In this document: in pieces, positions 18,011-25,718 of the stretch
How the letters are laid out: each line of letters opens with the position of its first letter
Position numbering within the stretch: position 1 is the first letter of the stretch
NCBI GenBank assembly: GCA_903924465.1
Contig: CAIYBN010000131.1
Location: 62,001-126,000 of the forward strand
Origin: an uncultured Myxococcales bacterium
Lineage (GTDB): Bacteria; Myxococcota_A; UBA9042
Reading direction: 5' to 3'
Length of the DNA stretch: 64,000 nt
Translations under genes and position numbers: made by a program
The notes under the pieces: generated by a model
What the model saw: the letters and a program-made list of their open reading frames with translations, nothing else
What the model was told of the DNA's origin: nothing
Databases searched by the model: none

Positions 18011-21000
18011 GGCGCACCCCCGGTGGCTACCGCTGCGGGCGGCGCGCCGTGGAATGTGGCCCCCAGATCGATCCACAGCGCCAACACGTGGCGTTCCTCA
18101 TCGGTCAACACCGCGTTCGCCAGCCCGGTCTGCTGGAACAACGCGGCGCTCGGATGGGGCATGTCGCCGGTCAGCGGTCGCTCGGCAGCAAACTGCTGGC
18201 CAAAGACTTTGGCAATCAGATAGCTTTCGATGGCTAGCGCCCCGCGCTCGCTGACATACTTCTTGGCGCCGAACCAGCCGCTCTCGGGGTCAGCCAGTTG
18301 CATCAGGCTTTCATAGGCCGTGTTGTAGTAGCGAGTCGGCGTGGCCGAAAGGTCCAGATTTGCCGCTGCGCGCGAACCGGTGTGGCAACTCACGCAATGT
18401 CGATCCAGGATGGGCTGAACGTCGGCGACAAAATCGATGGACTTGCGCTCGGCCACCTTCAGGCCCAGTTCAGGCGGACTGCCGTGGGCCGCCGTGATGG
18501 CTTGGACGCCACCGGACCCGGAATAGGGCAAGATTGGCCCAAACAGGTCTGCCGCTTTGCCGCTGATCGAACCCATGCACGCGCCGCAGGTGCGAAACGT
18601 CTCGCTGGAAGACGGCGACACGCCGAAGGTCTCATTTGGCGCGAAGAAGAAGTACCGCGCCTCCTGACGCAGCGCCATCCCGTCGGGGCCCAAGCTCTGC
18701 AGAATCATTGGCACCATCGACGGCACCTTGGCCATGATGGAGCCGTCGGGCTGCAATGGAATTTCGCCGACAATGCGCTTCATCGGAGAAATGCCATTGC
18801 TGATCAGTGTGCTTTGTGGATCGCCGTTGCGCACCTGGGTCAAATCCAGCGGCCCTGCTTGCTCGGGCTCGATCGGCAAGGCTTCGACAAACCGCACGCC
18901 GGTCACACGCTGCCACGGCGCATTCGTGGCGCCGGTGACCGGGTCGTGCTCCCACGTCGGATGTTTGCCAAAAGGCGAGGGATCTCGCATGATTGCATCG
19001 ATGAGCAGATAGTTCTTTTCCAGATAGGTCGCTGGACGCGTATCCTTCGGTACACCGGGATAGGCGATAATGTGTTCTGATTTTGGACGGTTACCCGCGT
19101 TGATCTTCGGCTTGATTCGCGTGTAAATCGCCACCGCTTGGACTTCGCTCCACGCTTCGCTGGCCATCGCGGGCAAGGGCAGCCGCTGCACCTGCGGCAC
19201 GCCTTTGCCGCTCTCCGCATGCCAGCTCTCATTCGGACGCAGGACGGCCAACTCGAAGTTTGGCCGCGCCGCGGGATCGAGGTTGTCGATCGGGCCGGGT
19301 GCGTAGGACACCAACATCGATCCATCAGGCAAGGGCGTCGGATCACGGTAGATGCCGCCCGGCGAAAGCCCAGTCCAGTTGACGGCCTCGGCACCGCGAT
19401 TGGGCAACAGCAGCAGCGTCTTGAACACAAATCGCGGCATCGACGGCGCGCCATGTTCAAATCGCCAGCGCAGGTTGGACAAATCGCCCTGCGTCGCTCG
19501 AGGCACACCGTGCGCGTCAAAAACGCCGGCCGTCGGCAGGTTTGGATTCTTCGCTTCCAGATCCGGGCCGAATTGATGGTCGGTCACAATCAGATTTCCG
19601 CCCTGCCAGACGTTGTCTGCAGCCATGCCGACGTGGATGTCGATGCCGCCAGGCATTTCTGAATTGTCGGCGTAGATCGGCGTCAGGGAGCGGTTGCCTT
19701 GGTGTGTCGGGAAGCTGAAACGGGTGTCGAGGTGGCGGCGGCAACTGGCCATGTGGAAGACCGGTTTGCCGTCCTTGTCGACGCCTGAGCGCTGGGAGGC
19801 GAAGAACACTTCACCTGTCGACCGGAGCGATAAGTCCAACTCCTGCCCAAGATTCCATGTGATGCGCGTCAAGGTTTCGGCGTAGAGGTTCCGTTCGGCC
19901 CCGGGCTCGGGAAGCTTCATGCCGTAGACGGAATATCCTGGAAGAAAATCGGGCTGTTGTGCAGCATCACGCTCGATCGCATACACGGTTGTCGCGTCCA
20001 CGTCCTTGGCCAGCGGCTTGTCCAGCCTGAATCGCGCGCCGTCGCCCGTGCCGGTGCCCGCGAGGTTTTCGTGGGTCACGATGCGCCGCCATTGACCTTT
20101 GTTGGGACCGGCCAGAAAGTGAATCCGTCGGCCCGCGAAGGACTTTGGGACCTCCGTCCGGTCCGCGTCGAGCACGGTGTCCACATCGCCGCCGTCTGCT
20201 TGTCCAATGATTTCGCGATCCGAGCTCTGGACGACGCGCCCAGAGAGGTTCGACGCGAAGACAACGTCGGCGCGATCAAGATTGATGCCACCTTCGCCCG
20301 CCGCAGTGTCGGTCGGATCTGGCACGTACATGGGGTCGGTGAAATGCACTTGCATTCCATTGACCTGCGCTGGGCCGTAGGTCAGGCGCTGCAGACTCCC
20401 GGCGACGTAGTCGAGGTGGTCGTCCAGGCGAATCTGGTACACGTTCAGGCTGTCCGACTGACCGACGCGCATGGAAAACAGCACGGCCTTGCCGTCAAAG
20501 CGCACGTCCGGCTCGCGCACGTCCGCGTCCTGGCCCACGTGAAACTGCGCCGTGAGATTGACCGGCGTCGCCCGTGCGGTTTGCAGCGTCTCGCCCTCGG
20601 CGACTTTGACCAGAAACAAGTCGCTTCCCGGCAGGTACTTTCCCACGTCCAAATAACGGCGCGCGCTGTCCCGCGGCGTACGCACGAACAGCACGCCGCG
20701 CACTTTGCCCAAATCGGCGACGGCGATGGGCTTGCCTTCTGACTTCAGCTTCCCGGCTTTTTCCTCACGCTCCAAATTCAGCCAATGGACGATCTTGGCG
20801 TAATCCGGATCGTCCTTGCCGGCCACGAATTGCTGATTGCCGCCGCGGTGCAACAATCCGCCGCTCGACACTGGAATGATCTTCTTGAGAAAACGGCTCT
20901 CCTCGACATCGCCGGTCAGGTAGACCAGCGACTGGATCAGGCCCTTGGCCGTCGTGCGGTTGTAGGCAATTTGGTCTGGACTGAATCGCTGGGTGATCGG

Positions 21001-21708
21001 CAGCGCCAGGTCGTTCGTTGCTGTTCCCGGATCCGGCACGAAGCTGCTGTGGTTGAAGGTGTGGCAGCCCGCAGCCAAACACGTCCGGTGTGCCAGAATA
21101 GGCAACACGTCGTCGCCAAACGCCTTTTCCGCTGCGCTGACAGGCTGTGTCGGCTTGTTCAGGTTGCGTCGCTCCAGCGCGACCCAGTCGGCCAACTTTT
21201 GCAGTGATGCGTCGCTGGTGGATTCAAAGATTTCGCCGCCGGGATGAAACAATCCCAGCCCGCCCGCTTGTGCCGACAACGGCATGCGCAACAGTTTGCC
21301 GAAGACCTGCCGCGTTTGGTCAAACGCCAACTGGACGCGCCGCTCGCTGTCGATCTTGCCGGTCGGGCCCAGCGCGAAGGAGAAGCGCATTGGCCCAGCG
21401 TGGCTGTGACACAGGTCGCATGAGCCTGAGGTCGGCGGCACAACGTGAGGCAGGCGGGCGCCCATGTCGCCCGCGAGCTTACCGTCGGCGTCAAATTGGC
21501 CTGACGCGCGACCATGGCACACGTAGTTGCCCTTTTTGTCACGGCTCGAGCAGCTGTCGGCAAGGATGGGCGCGACGTCGCGGGCAAATACGGCGTAGGA
21601 ACTACGGTCGGCGTTGTCGCTTCGGGCCACGTGGGCAGACAGCGACGCAACACCGACGCCGGCAAGCGCCACGGGCAGCAATGTCGCGAAGATGGTGCGA
21701 ATTTGCAT
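18007..21708 (-). CDS. Hydrazine-synthase alpha-like large multihaem cytochrome c
   Basis: 1233 residues with a signal peptide (~1-26). The layout is an N-terminal planctomycete-type cytochrome region, a central beta-propeller-like region (~330-1000) of the HzsA-related type, and a C-terminal cytochrome domain. Candidate haem sites are an extended CX10CH (Cys53, Cys64, His65), CDLCH (~97), CX4CH (Cys210, Cys215, His216) and CVSCH (~1105). A CGACM at ~1041 lies where HzsA-type proteins carry a haem motif but has Met instead of His. First gene of the nine-gene operon, ~99 bp downstream of an FNR-type palindrome. Likely a periplasmic redox enzyme with the beta-gamma-like partner; the family is broader than anammox bacteria, so the reaction stays open. 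Confidence 0.68.
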   Translation of the reverse strand: MQIRTIFATLLPVALAGVGVASLSAHVARSDNADRSSYAVFARDVAPILADSCSSRDKKGNYVCHGRASGQFDADGKLAGDMGARLPHVVPPTSGSCDLCHSHAGPMRFSFALGPTGKIDSERRVQLAFDQTRQVFGKLLRMPLSAQAGGLGLFHPGGEIFESTSDASLQKLADWVALERRNLNKPTQPVSAAEKAFGDDVLPILAHRTCLAAGCHTFNHSSFVPDPGTATNDLALPITQRFSPDQIAYNRTTAKGLIQSLVYLTGDVEESRFLKKIIPVSSGGLLHRGGNQQFVAGKDDPDYAKIVHWLNLEREEKAGKLKSEGKPIAVADLGKVRGVLFVRTPRDSARRYLDVGKYLPGSDLFLVKVAEGETLQTARATPVNLTAQFHVGQDADVREPDVRFDGKAVLFSMRVGQSDSLNVYQIRLDDHLDYVAGSLQRLTYGPAQVNGMQVHFTDPMYVPDPTDTAAGEGGINLDRADVVFASNLSGRVVQSSDREIIGQADGGDVDTVLDADRTEVPKSFAGRRIHFLAGPNKGQWRRIVTHENLAGTGTGDGARFRLDKPLAKDVDATTVYAIERDAAQQPDFLPGYSVYGMKLPEPGAERNLYAETLTRITWNLGQELDLSLRSTGEVFFASQRSGVDKDGKPVFHMASCRRHLDTRFSFPTHQGNRSLTPIYADNSEMPGGIDIHVGMAADNVWQGGNLIVTDHQFGPDLEAKNPNLPTAGVFDAHGVPRATQGDLSNLRWRFEHGAPSMPRFVFKTLLLLPNRGAEAVNWTGLSPGGIYRDPTPLPDGSMLVSYAPGPIDNLDPAARPNFELAVLRPNESWHAESGKGVPQVQRLPLPAMASEAWSEVQAVAIYTRIKPKINAGNRPKSEHIIAYPGVPKDTRPATYLEKNYLLIDAIMRDPSPFGKHPTWEHDPVTGATNAPWQRVTGVRFVEALPIEPEQAGPLDLTQVRNGDPQSTLISNGISPMKRIVGEIPLQPDGSIMAKVPSMVPMILQSLGPDGMALRQEARYFFFAPNETFGVSPSSSETFRTCGACMGSISGKAADLFGPILPYSGSGGVQAITAAHGSPPELGLKVAERKSIDFVADVQPILDRHCVSCHTGSRAAANLDLSATPTRYYNTAYESLMQLADPESGWFGAKKYVSERGALAIESYLIAKVFGQQFAAERPLTGDMPHPSAALFQQTGLANAVLTDEERHVLALWIDLGATFHGAPPAAVATGGAP

Positions 21709-21778
21709 GCACGCTGACCTTGCCTTGAAGCGCGGCGTTCCAGGCTCCCCAGCACTGGTACCGCGATCTGCCGCAACT

Positions 21779-21820
21779 AGGGTAGCGTGATACCGAAGGA
21801 CATCGATTGACGCTGGTCAA
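21779..21820 (-). promoter_or_regulatory. FNR/DNR-type promoter of the nine-gene cytochrome operon
   Basis: The palindrome TTGACGCTGGTCAA (21807-21820) is a CRP/FNR-family site with TTGAC/GTCAA half-sites. Reading on the minus strand, the hexamer at 21784-21779 is TACCCT, a TAnnnT-type -10. It would start transcription near 21772, exactly 41.5 bp from the palindrome centre, the class II FNR geometry. About 64 bp of leader would precede the alpha-like start codon at 21708. Confidence 0.72.
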
Positions 21821-21968
21821 TCCGGACGCGGAAAGTCGTCCTGAAGTTTTCATTGTAATTTCAAGGTTTTATTGAACGTTTCTGCGAGCGCCGCGATGGC
21901 GCACGCGATCAATGCGTTCGGCGGTGATTGGCGAAGTGTGCGCGGGCCGACGCCATGCGGTTCACGCT

Positions 21969-22709
21969 TCAGCGGCCGGCGTGCGTGGTTAGCGCTTCGA
22001 CATCGCGCAACAGCACCGTGCGTTCGTCGATCTCAATCCAGCCGTTGCGTCGCAATTTGGCCATCGCCCGGCAGACCGTTTCCGTCGCCAAGCTCAGGGC
22101 GCTGGCGATGTCCCGCAAAGGCAGATCCAGACGCACTTGAGGCTCGCGGACGCGTGAGTCGCGCCACGTGCTCAGCAGCCATCCCGCGAGACGCGCCGAG
22201 GCTTGCGGGGTCACAAGGAGCGTCTGCACGCTACGCGCTTTGGCCAGTTGCAGGTGCAAGTAGCGCGCCAGATCGAGGCTCAACGTTGGGACTTTGACGA
22301 GCAGCGCCTGGACCTGCGCGGACGAGCCCACGCAAACCTCGGTCGTGGTCACCGCCATCGCCGACGTCTCGTACTGGTTGCCAAATGCGGCCTCCAGTCC
22401 GAGCAGATCGCCGGCATGGCTGACCGCCAACAGCTTCTGTCGCCCGGTCTCGTCGGTCCCAATCAGCTTGATCCGACCGGCACGCACCGCGAATAGGTTC
22501 GTCGCCGTGGCTCCCTGATCAAACAGCGTTTCACGCGGACTGAGCGTGCGCATTTTCAGCGATTCGCACAGCAAGGTCATGGTGGAGGGGTCCAGATTGG
22601 CCCGCCGCATCGCATTGACGATCACGCAATGTTTGCACTGTGCCGCGCGGGGTTTTCGCTGTGGCTGCAGGTGCTTGGGTAGGCTGGCAGTGGGGCTGAT
22701 GGCTGTCAT
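21969..22709 (-). CDS. FNR/CRP-family transcriptional regulator with partial iron-sulfur cysteine set
   Basis: 246 residues from the ATG at 22709. N-terminal CKHCVIVNAM is followed by a cyclic-nucleotide-binding-type beta-roll (~50-150) and a winged helix with the recognition segment LSLATETVCRAMAKLRR (~205-221), very like the FNR reading helix (E-x-x-x-R). FNR uses four Fe-S cysteines; here Cys25, Cys28 and Cys126 (TEVC) align with three, while the third N-terminal position is Met34. Cys48 might substitute, or the protein may sense NO or redox differently. It is encoded immediately upstream of, and in the same direction as, the cytochrome operon carrying an FNR box, so it is the obvious candidate regulator. 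Confidence 0.88.
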   Translation of the reverse strand: MTAISPTASLPKHLQPQRKPRAAQCKHCVIVNAMRRANLDPSTMTLLCESLKMRTLSPRETLFDQGATATNLFAVRAGRIKLIGTDETGRQKLLAVSHAGDLLGLEAAFGNQYETSAMAVTTTEVCVGSSAQVQALLVKVPTLSLDLARYLHLQLAKARSVQTLLVTPQASARLAGWLLSTWRDSRVREPQVRLDLPLRDIASALSLATETVCRAMAKLRRNGWIEIDERTVLLRDVEALTTHAGR

Positions 22710-23128
22710 GTTGCCTTCGCTCACGCTTCTCGTCGGCACCTGCGCCGATGGGTCCACGAGCCACCTTCGTCGCCTCCGTAGAAACACCGGCCAGACGGAG
22801 CTTCCGCAAGACTGGCGAGCGGCAGTCCTTGTCCACCTTACGACAGGTCGCGGGGCAGTGCAAGGTCGAGTCGGCCGCCCGATCTGCGCAGTTTTGGCGG
22901 GCTTTGGCCTGACCAGGACGCCGCCGTAGCTCGCTTGACGATGGGATAGGCCTAAGTCAGACTTTGGCTGGCTGGTCGGTTGTCCATGCACGCGGCGTGC
23001 GTGGCGCATCGGGAATCAGGGGCGGAAACAGGGTGTGGAGCAACGTGAGGTGGCGTGCGCGCGCACCAGCCTCACGGCCATCGTTGGGTTTTCCGAAGGG
23101 AAACCAGGCACTAGAGGAGCATCTCATC
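22710..23128. other. Divergent intergenic region between the FNR-type regulator and halogenase-like genes
   Basis: This 419-bp gap must hold two divergent promoters. No FNR palindrome is visible. The clearest element is a 13-bp perfect inverted repeat, GCACGCGGCGTGC, at 22988-23000. Open frames crossing the region start without ribosome-binding sites and look like GC-rich noise. Confidence 0.4.
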
Positions 23129-24766
23129 ATGGAGAAGGTCGACTATCTCATCATCGGCGGCGGCATCGCGGGCATCACCGTCAAGCATTTCCTCAAGAAC
23201 AAGAAGACCGTACTTCTGGAAGCGGAGCCAGGCCGCTACAAGATCGGCGAATCCATCATCCCCGAGCAATTTCGCCATCCGGAGGTGCGCAAGCTGCTGC
23301 CCCAGATGGAACAATGCCCGTCGTATTCACCCAAATTCGGCTCGACGTTTATCGACGGCGGCAGCGTCGCGTCTTTCCCGTTGCCCGCGGGCGCCTTGAC
23401 TGGGGCCATGCACATCACGCGCACCGAGATGGAGCAGGTGATGATCGACAACTGGGGTGTCACGATGCGCCAGGAACGCGTCGTCGATGTCGACCTGAAG
23501 AAGAAGATTGTCCGCACCGATGTGGGCGAATACAAGGTTGCGAAGCAGATCATCGACTGTTCGGGGCCGTCGATGGTCCTGTCGAATCTGCTCAAGCAGA
23601 CCAAGATCCTGTGGCCCGCGTGCACGACTTGGGCGTACTGGGACATCGAGGCGAACGAACCTGCGAAGTTCTACGACGCGATCGAGAAACGCAAGTGGAA
23701 CTGGCTGCGCTACAACTACGGACAGCGGCAGGTGCTTTCTGACGACAAGCACGACTGGAATCCTGGCGGCTCGACGATCTTGACGAAGATCCGCGATGGC
23801 ATGTGGACGTGGCAGATTCCTCTCTACCACGAGAAGCTCCTGTCGTACGGCATCGTGTCCCGCGGCGGGCCCATTTCCCGCGAAGAGTACTACGAAATTA
23901 CGCACGCAAACATCTCGCCCAACTACACCCTGAAGCCGCGTCCGATCGATGGGAGCGGCATCTACAACCGCATCTACATTCGGAACAACTTCGTGCGGAC
24001 CGCCGATGTACCGGCGACGATGGACTACATCCTCGTTTCCGATGCTTCCTGTTTTGCGGACCCGATCTACTCCGTGGGTACCGGTTTGGCCGTGAACAAG
24101 GCCATCGAGGTCGCAACGGTGCTCAACGAGTCCGGTTGGAGCCCAGAAATTTGCAAGGGCTACTGTGAGCACTACGGCGAGCAAATCAAGGGTGCAGTCG
24201 CGGGCTTTCAGTATTGGTACGACGGCAAGACCATCCGGGATGACGCAGCAGCGGCGACGGTCCAGGATGAATTGCTGGTGGGCAACGCGTTCCAGAGCAA
24301 CATCACGTACCACTACGTTCAGTCCTTGGCCAACAGCGACCTGTCACCGAAATTGTACCCGGCAGACCGGTTCACCGTGGATTGGCGCGACCCGAAGTCG
24401 GACAAGACCGTCACGGCCTTGACCAAGACGGCGTGTGAGCTCCTTGGTATCAAGAAGGGTGAAGCGGTCGGTTCCTGGACCTTCTCCAAGGCTTGGCCCG
24501 CGAGCAACGGCTTGCTGCTGGCTTGGAAAGGCACCCAGAAGTTGCCCGCCTTGCGCGTGCTCGTGTCCAAGGCTGACGGAGGGGCGCCGGTCTTTCGGAC
24601 AGTCGGTGGGCTGGGTCTGAACTACTACGTGGACACGTCCGAGCAGGATACGCTTTCCAGCGTGAAGGCCGAGGGGACGCGGCTCATTGACCAGTTGGTT
24701 CCGCGGATGGCCGGGGCTTCCGCCGCGTGGGAAGCGCTCGTCAGCGAATCGATCGGCAAGGCTTGA
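23129..24766 (+). CDS. Flavin-dependent halogenase-like FAD oxidoreductase
   Basis: 545 residues. The ATG at 23129 is chosen because AGAGGAG lies 8 nt upstream and the FAD-binding GGGIAG begins at residue 10. Diagnostic motifs of the tryptophan/phenol halogenase family are GxxxxGES (GES at 40-42), a lysine in KFGSTF (Lys69) matching the catalytic-lysine context KxGxxF, WTWQIP (~229), which fits WxWxIP, and DPIYSVGTG (~310) near the flavin. The last ~150 residues (from ~395) are not recognised. Halogenation of a small aromatic or a carrier-bound substrate is plausible, but some relatives are not halogenases. No flavin reductase gene is nearby. It diverges from the FNR-type regulator and lies beside chorismate-related genes. 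Confidence 0.75.
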   Translation: MEKVDYLIIGGGIAGITVKHFLKNKKTVLLEAEPGRYKIGESIIPEQFRHPEVRKLLPQMEQCPSYSPKFGSTFIDGGSVASFPLPAGALTGAMHITRTEMEQVMIDNWGVTMRQERVVDVDLKKKIVRTDVGEYKVAKQIIDCSGPSMVLSNLLKQTKILWPACTTWAYWDIEANEPAKFYDAIEKRKWNWLRYNYGQRQVLSDDKHDWNPGGSTILTKIRDGMWTWQIPLYHEKLLSYGIVSRGGPISREEYYEITHANISPNYTLKPRPIDGSGIYNRIYIRNNFVRTADVPATMDYILVSDASCFADPIYSVGTGLAVNKAIEVATVLNESGWSPEICKGYCEHYGEQIKGAVAGFQYWYDGKTIRDDAAAATVQDELLVGNAFQSNITYHYVQSLANSDLSPKLYPADRFTVDWRDPKSDKTVTALTKTACELLGIKKGEAVGSWTFSKAWPASNGLLLAWKGTQKLPALRVLVSKADGGAPVFRTVGGLGLNYYVDTSEQDTLSSVKAEGTRLIDQLVPRMAGASAAWEALVSESIGKA

Positions 24767-24923
24767 CCTGGCGTCCGTCGCAGGGCGGAATAGATCACAC
24801 GCTCTCGATCGTCGCGCATGCTCGCGGTGTCCGCGCTGCGTGGCCCAGCGACTGAGCGTTGCCCCCATGTTTCAGGGAACCGTCCTCCGAGCAGGTCGAC
24901 GGCAGCGGCAACGTCACGTGTCC

Positions 24924-24951
24924 TTGACACAGCCCTCCATTCTCCTACACT
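24924..24951 (+). promoter_or_regulatory. Sigma-70-type promoter of the efflux operon
   Basis: TTGACA at 24924-24929 and TACACT at 24946-24951 are separated by 16 bp. The -35 is a perfect consensus and the -10 matches at four of six positions. It sits just upstream of the tetR-type gene. Confidence 0.6.
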
Positions 24952-24959
24952 TCAAATAG

Positions 24960-24973
24960 TGAGCGCGCGTTCA
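24960..24973. promoter_or_regulatory. Candidate TetR-family operator
   Basis: TGAGCGCGCGTTCA is a 14-bp inverted repeat with one mismatched pair. It is located between the -10 element and the annotated start codon of the TetR-type regulator, a usual place for autoregulation. Confidence 0.4.
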
Positions 24974-24977
24974 GCTA

Positions 24978-25718
24978 ATGGACGTTTCCTCACAAACTGC
25001 ACCGCTTCCTCAGCTTCGCCTGCCCCTTGGTGTCATGTCCGCACTTCCCGACCACGAATCGCCGCCAGAGCTACCGCTGTCCGAGCGACAGGGCGCGCCA
25101 ACGCGTTTGCGCGAACGCCTGCGCGAGCAGACGCACGCCGCAATCCTCGATGCCGCAGAGCGAACGGTCACCGAGGATGGCACGGCCCTGGCGCGGATTG
25201 ACGCGATCGCGGTTGCGGCCGGCGTGTCGGTCGGCACTCTGTACAACCATTTCGCGGACCGGGATGCGCTGGTCGTCGCCGTCGTTCAGGACCGCCGTCG
25301 GGCGCTGCTGGGGCGTGTCACCGCGTTGGTCGAAGCGTCTGATTTGGATTTTGTCTCGAAATTGCAGGCGTTTTTTGAGGTGTTCGCCGAGACCGGTGCA
25401 CGCCATGGCGCGTTCTTTGCCGTGGTCATGGGCGAGCAAAGTGGCTCGCGTCCGTGGCAGTGCCAGCGCAATGAAACGCAAGCGGCCGTGACCGAGTTGT
25501 CGCGGCGTCTGCTGGAACAGGGCGTGCGGGAAGGCATCGTGCGCTGGGACCGTCTCGATGCCAACACGATGTTCTTGACCGTCCTGGCGAAGGTCGCGAT
25601 CGTCGGAACGATCGCCCGTATGCCGCCCATTGCTACGGCCGACATGACGCACTTTTTCCTGCATGGCGTGAGTCCAACCAGCCCGGACGTCCGTGCGAGC
25701 GACAGGAGCTCCAAGTGA
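24978..25718 (+). CDS. TetR/AcrR-family regulator of the efflux operon
   Basis: 246 residues from the ATG at 24978; an ATG at 25035 would give a 227-residue protein closer to the family norm and is an equally possible start, neither having a good ribosome-binding site. The N-terminal helix-turn-helix is clear (IDAIAVAAGVSVGTLYNHF, ~77-95) and is followed by a helical ligand-binding domain. It overlaps the TolC-like gene by GTGA, so it is cotranscribed with the pump it probably represses. The inducing ligand cannot be read from the sequence. Confidence 0.88.
   Translation: MDVSSQTAPLPQLRLPLGVMSALPDHESPPELPLSERQGAPTRLRERLREQTHAAILDAAERTVTEDGTALARIDAIAVAAGVSVGTLYNHFADRDALVVAVVQDRRRALLGRVTALVEASDLDFVSKLQAFFEVFAETGARHGAFFAVVMGEQSGSRPWQCQRNETQAAVTELSRRLLEQGVREGIVRWDRLDANTMFLTVLAKVAIVGTIARMPPIATADMTHFFLHGVSPTSPDVRASDRSSK

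Noticed and set aside
14975..21708. Calling the two large cytochromes a functional hydrazine synthase
   Set aside because: The overall layout is similar, but the active-site-type haem motif is changed to CXXCM, no hydrazine dehydrogenase or typical anammox genes are present, and HzsA-related proteins occur in non-anammox bacteria.
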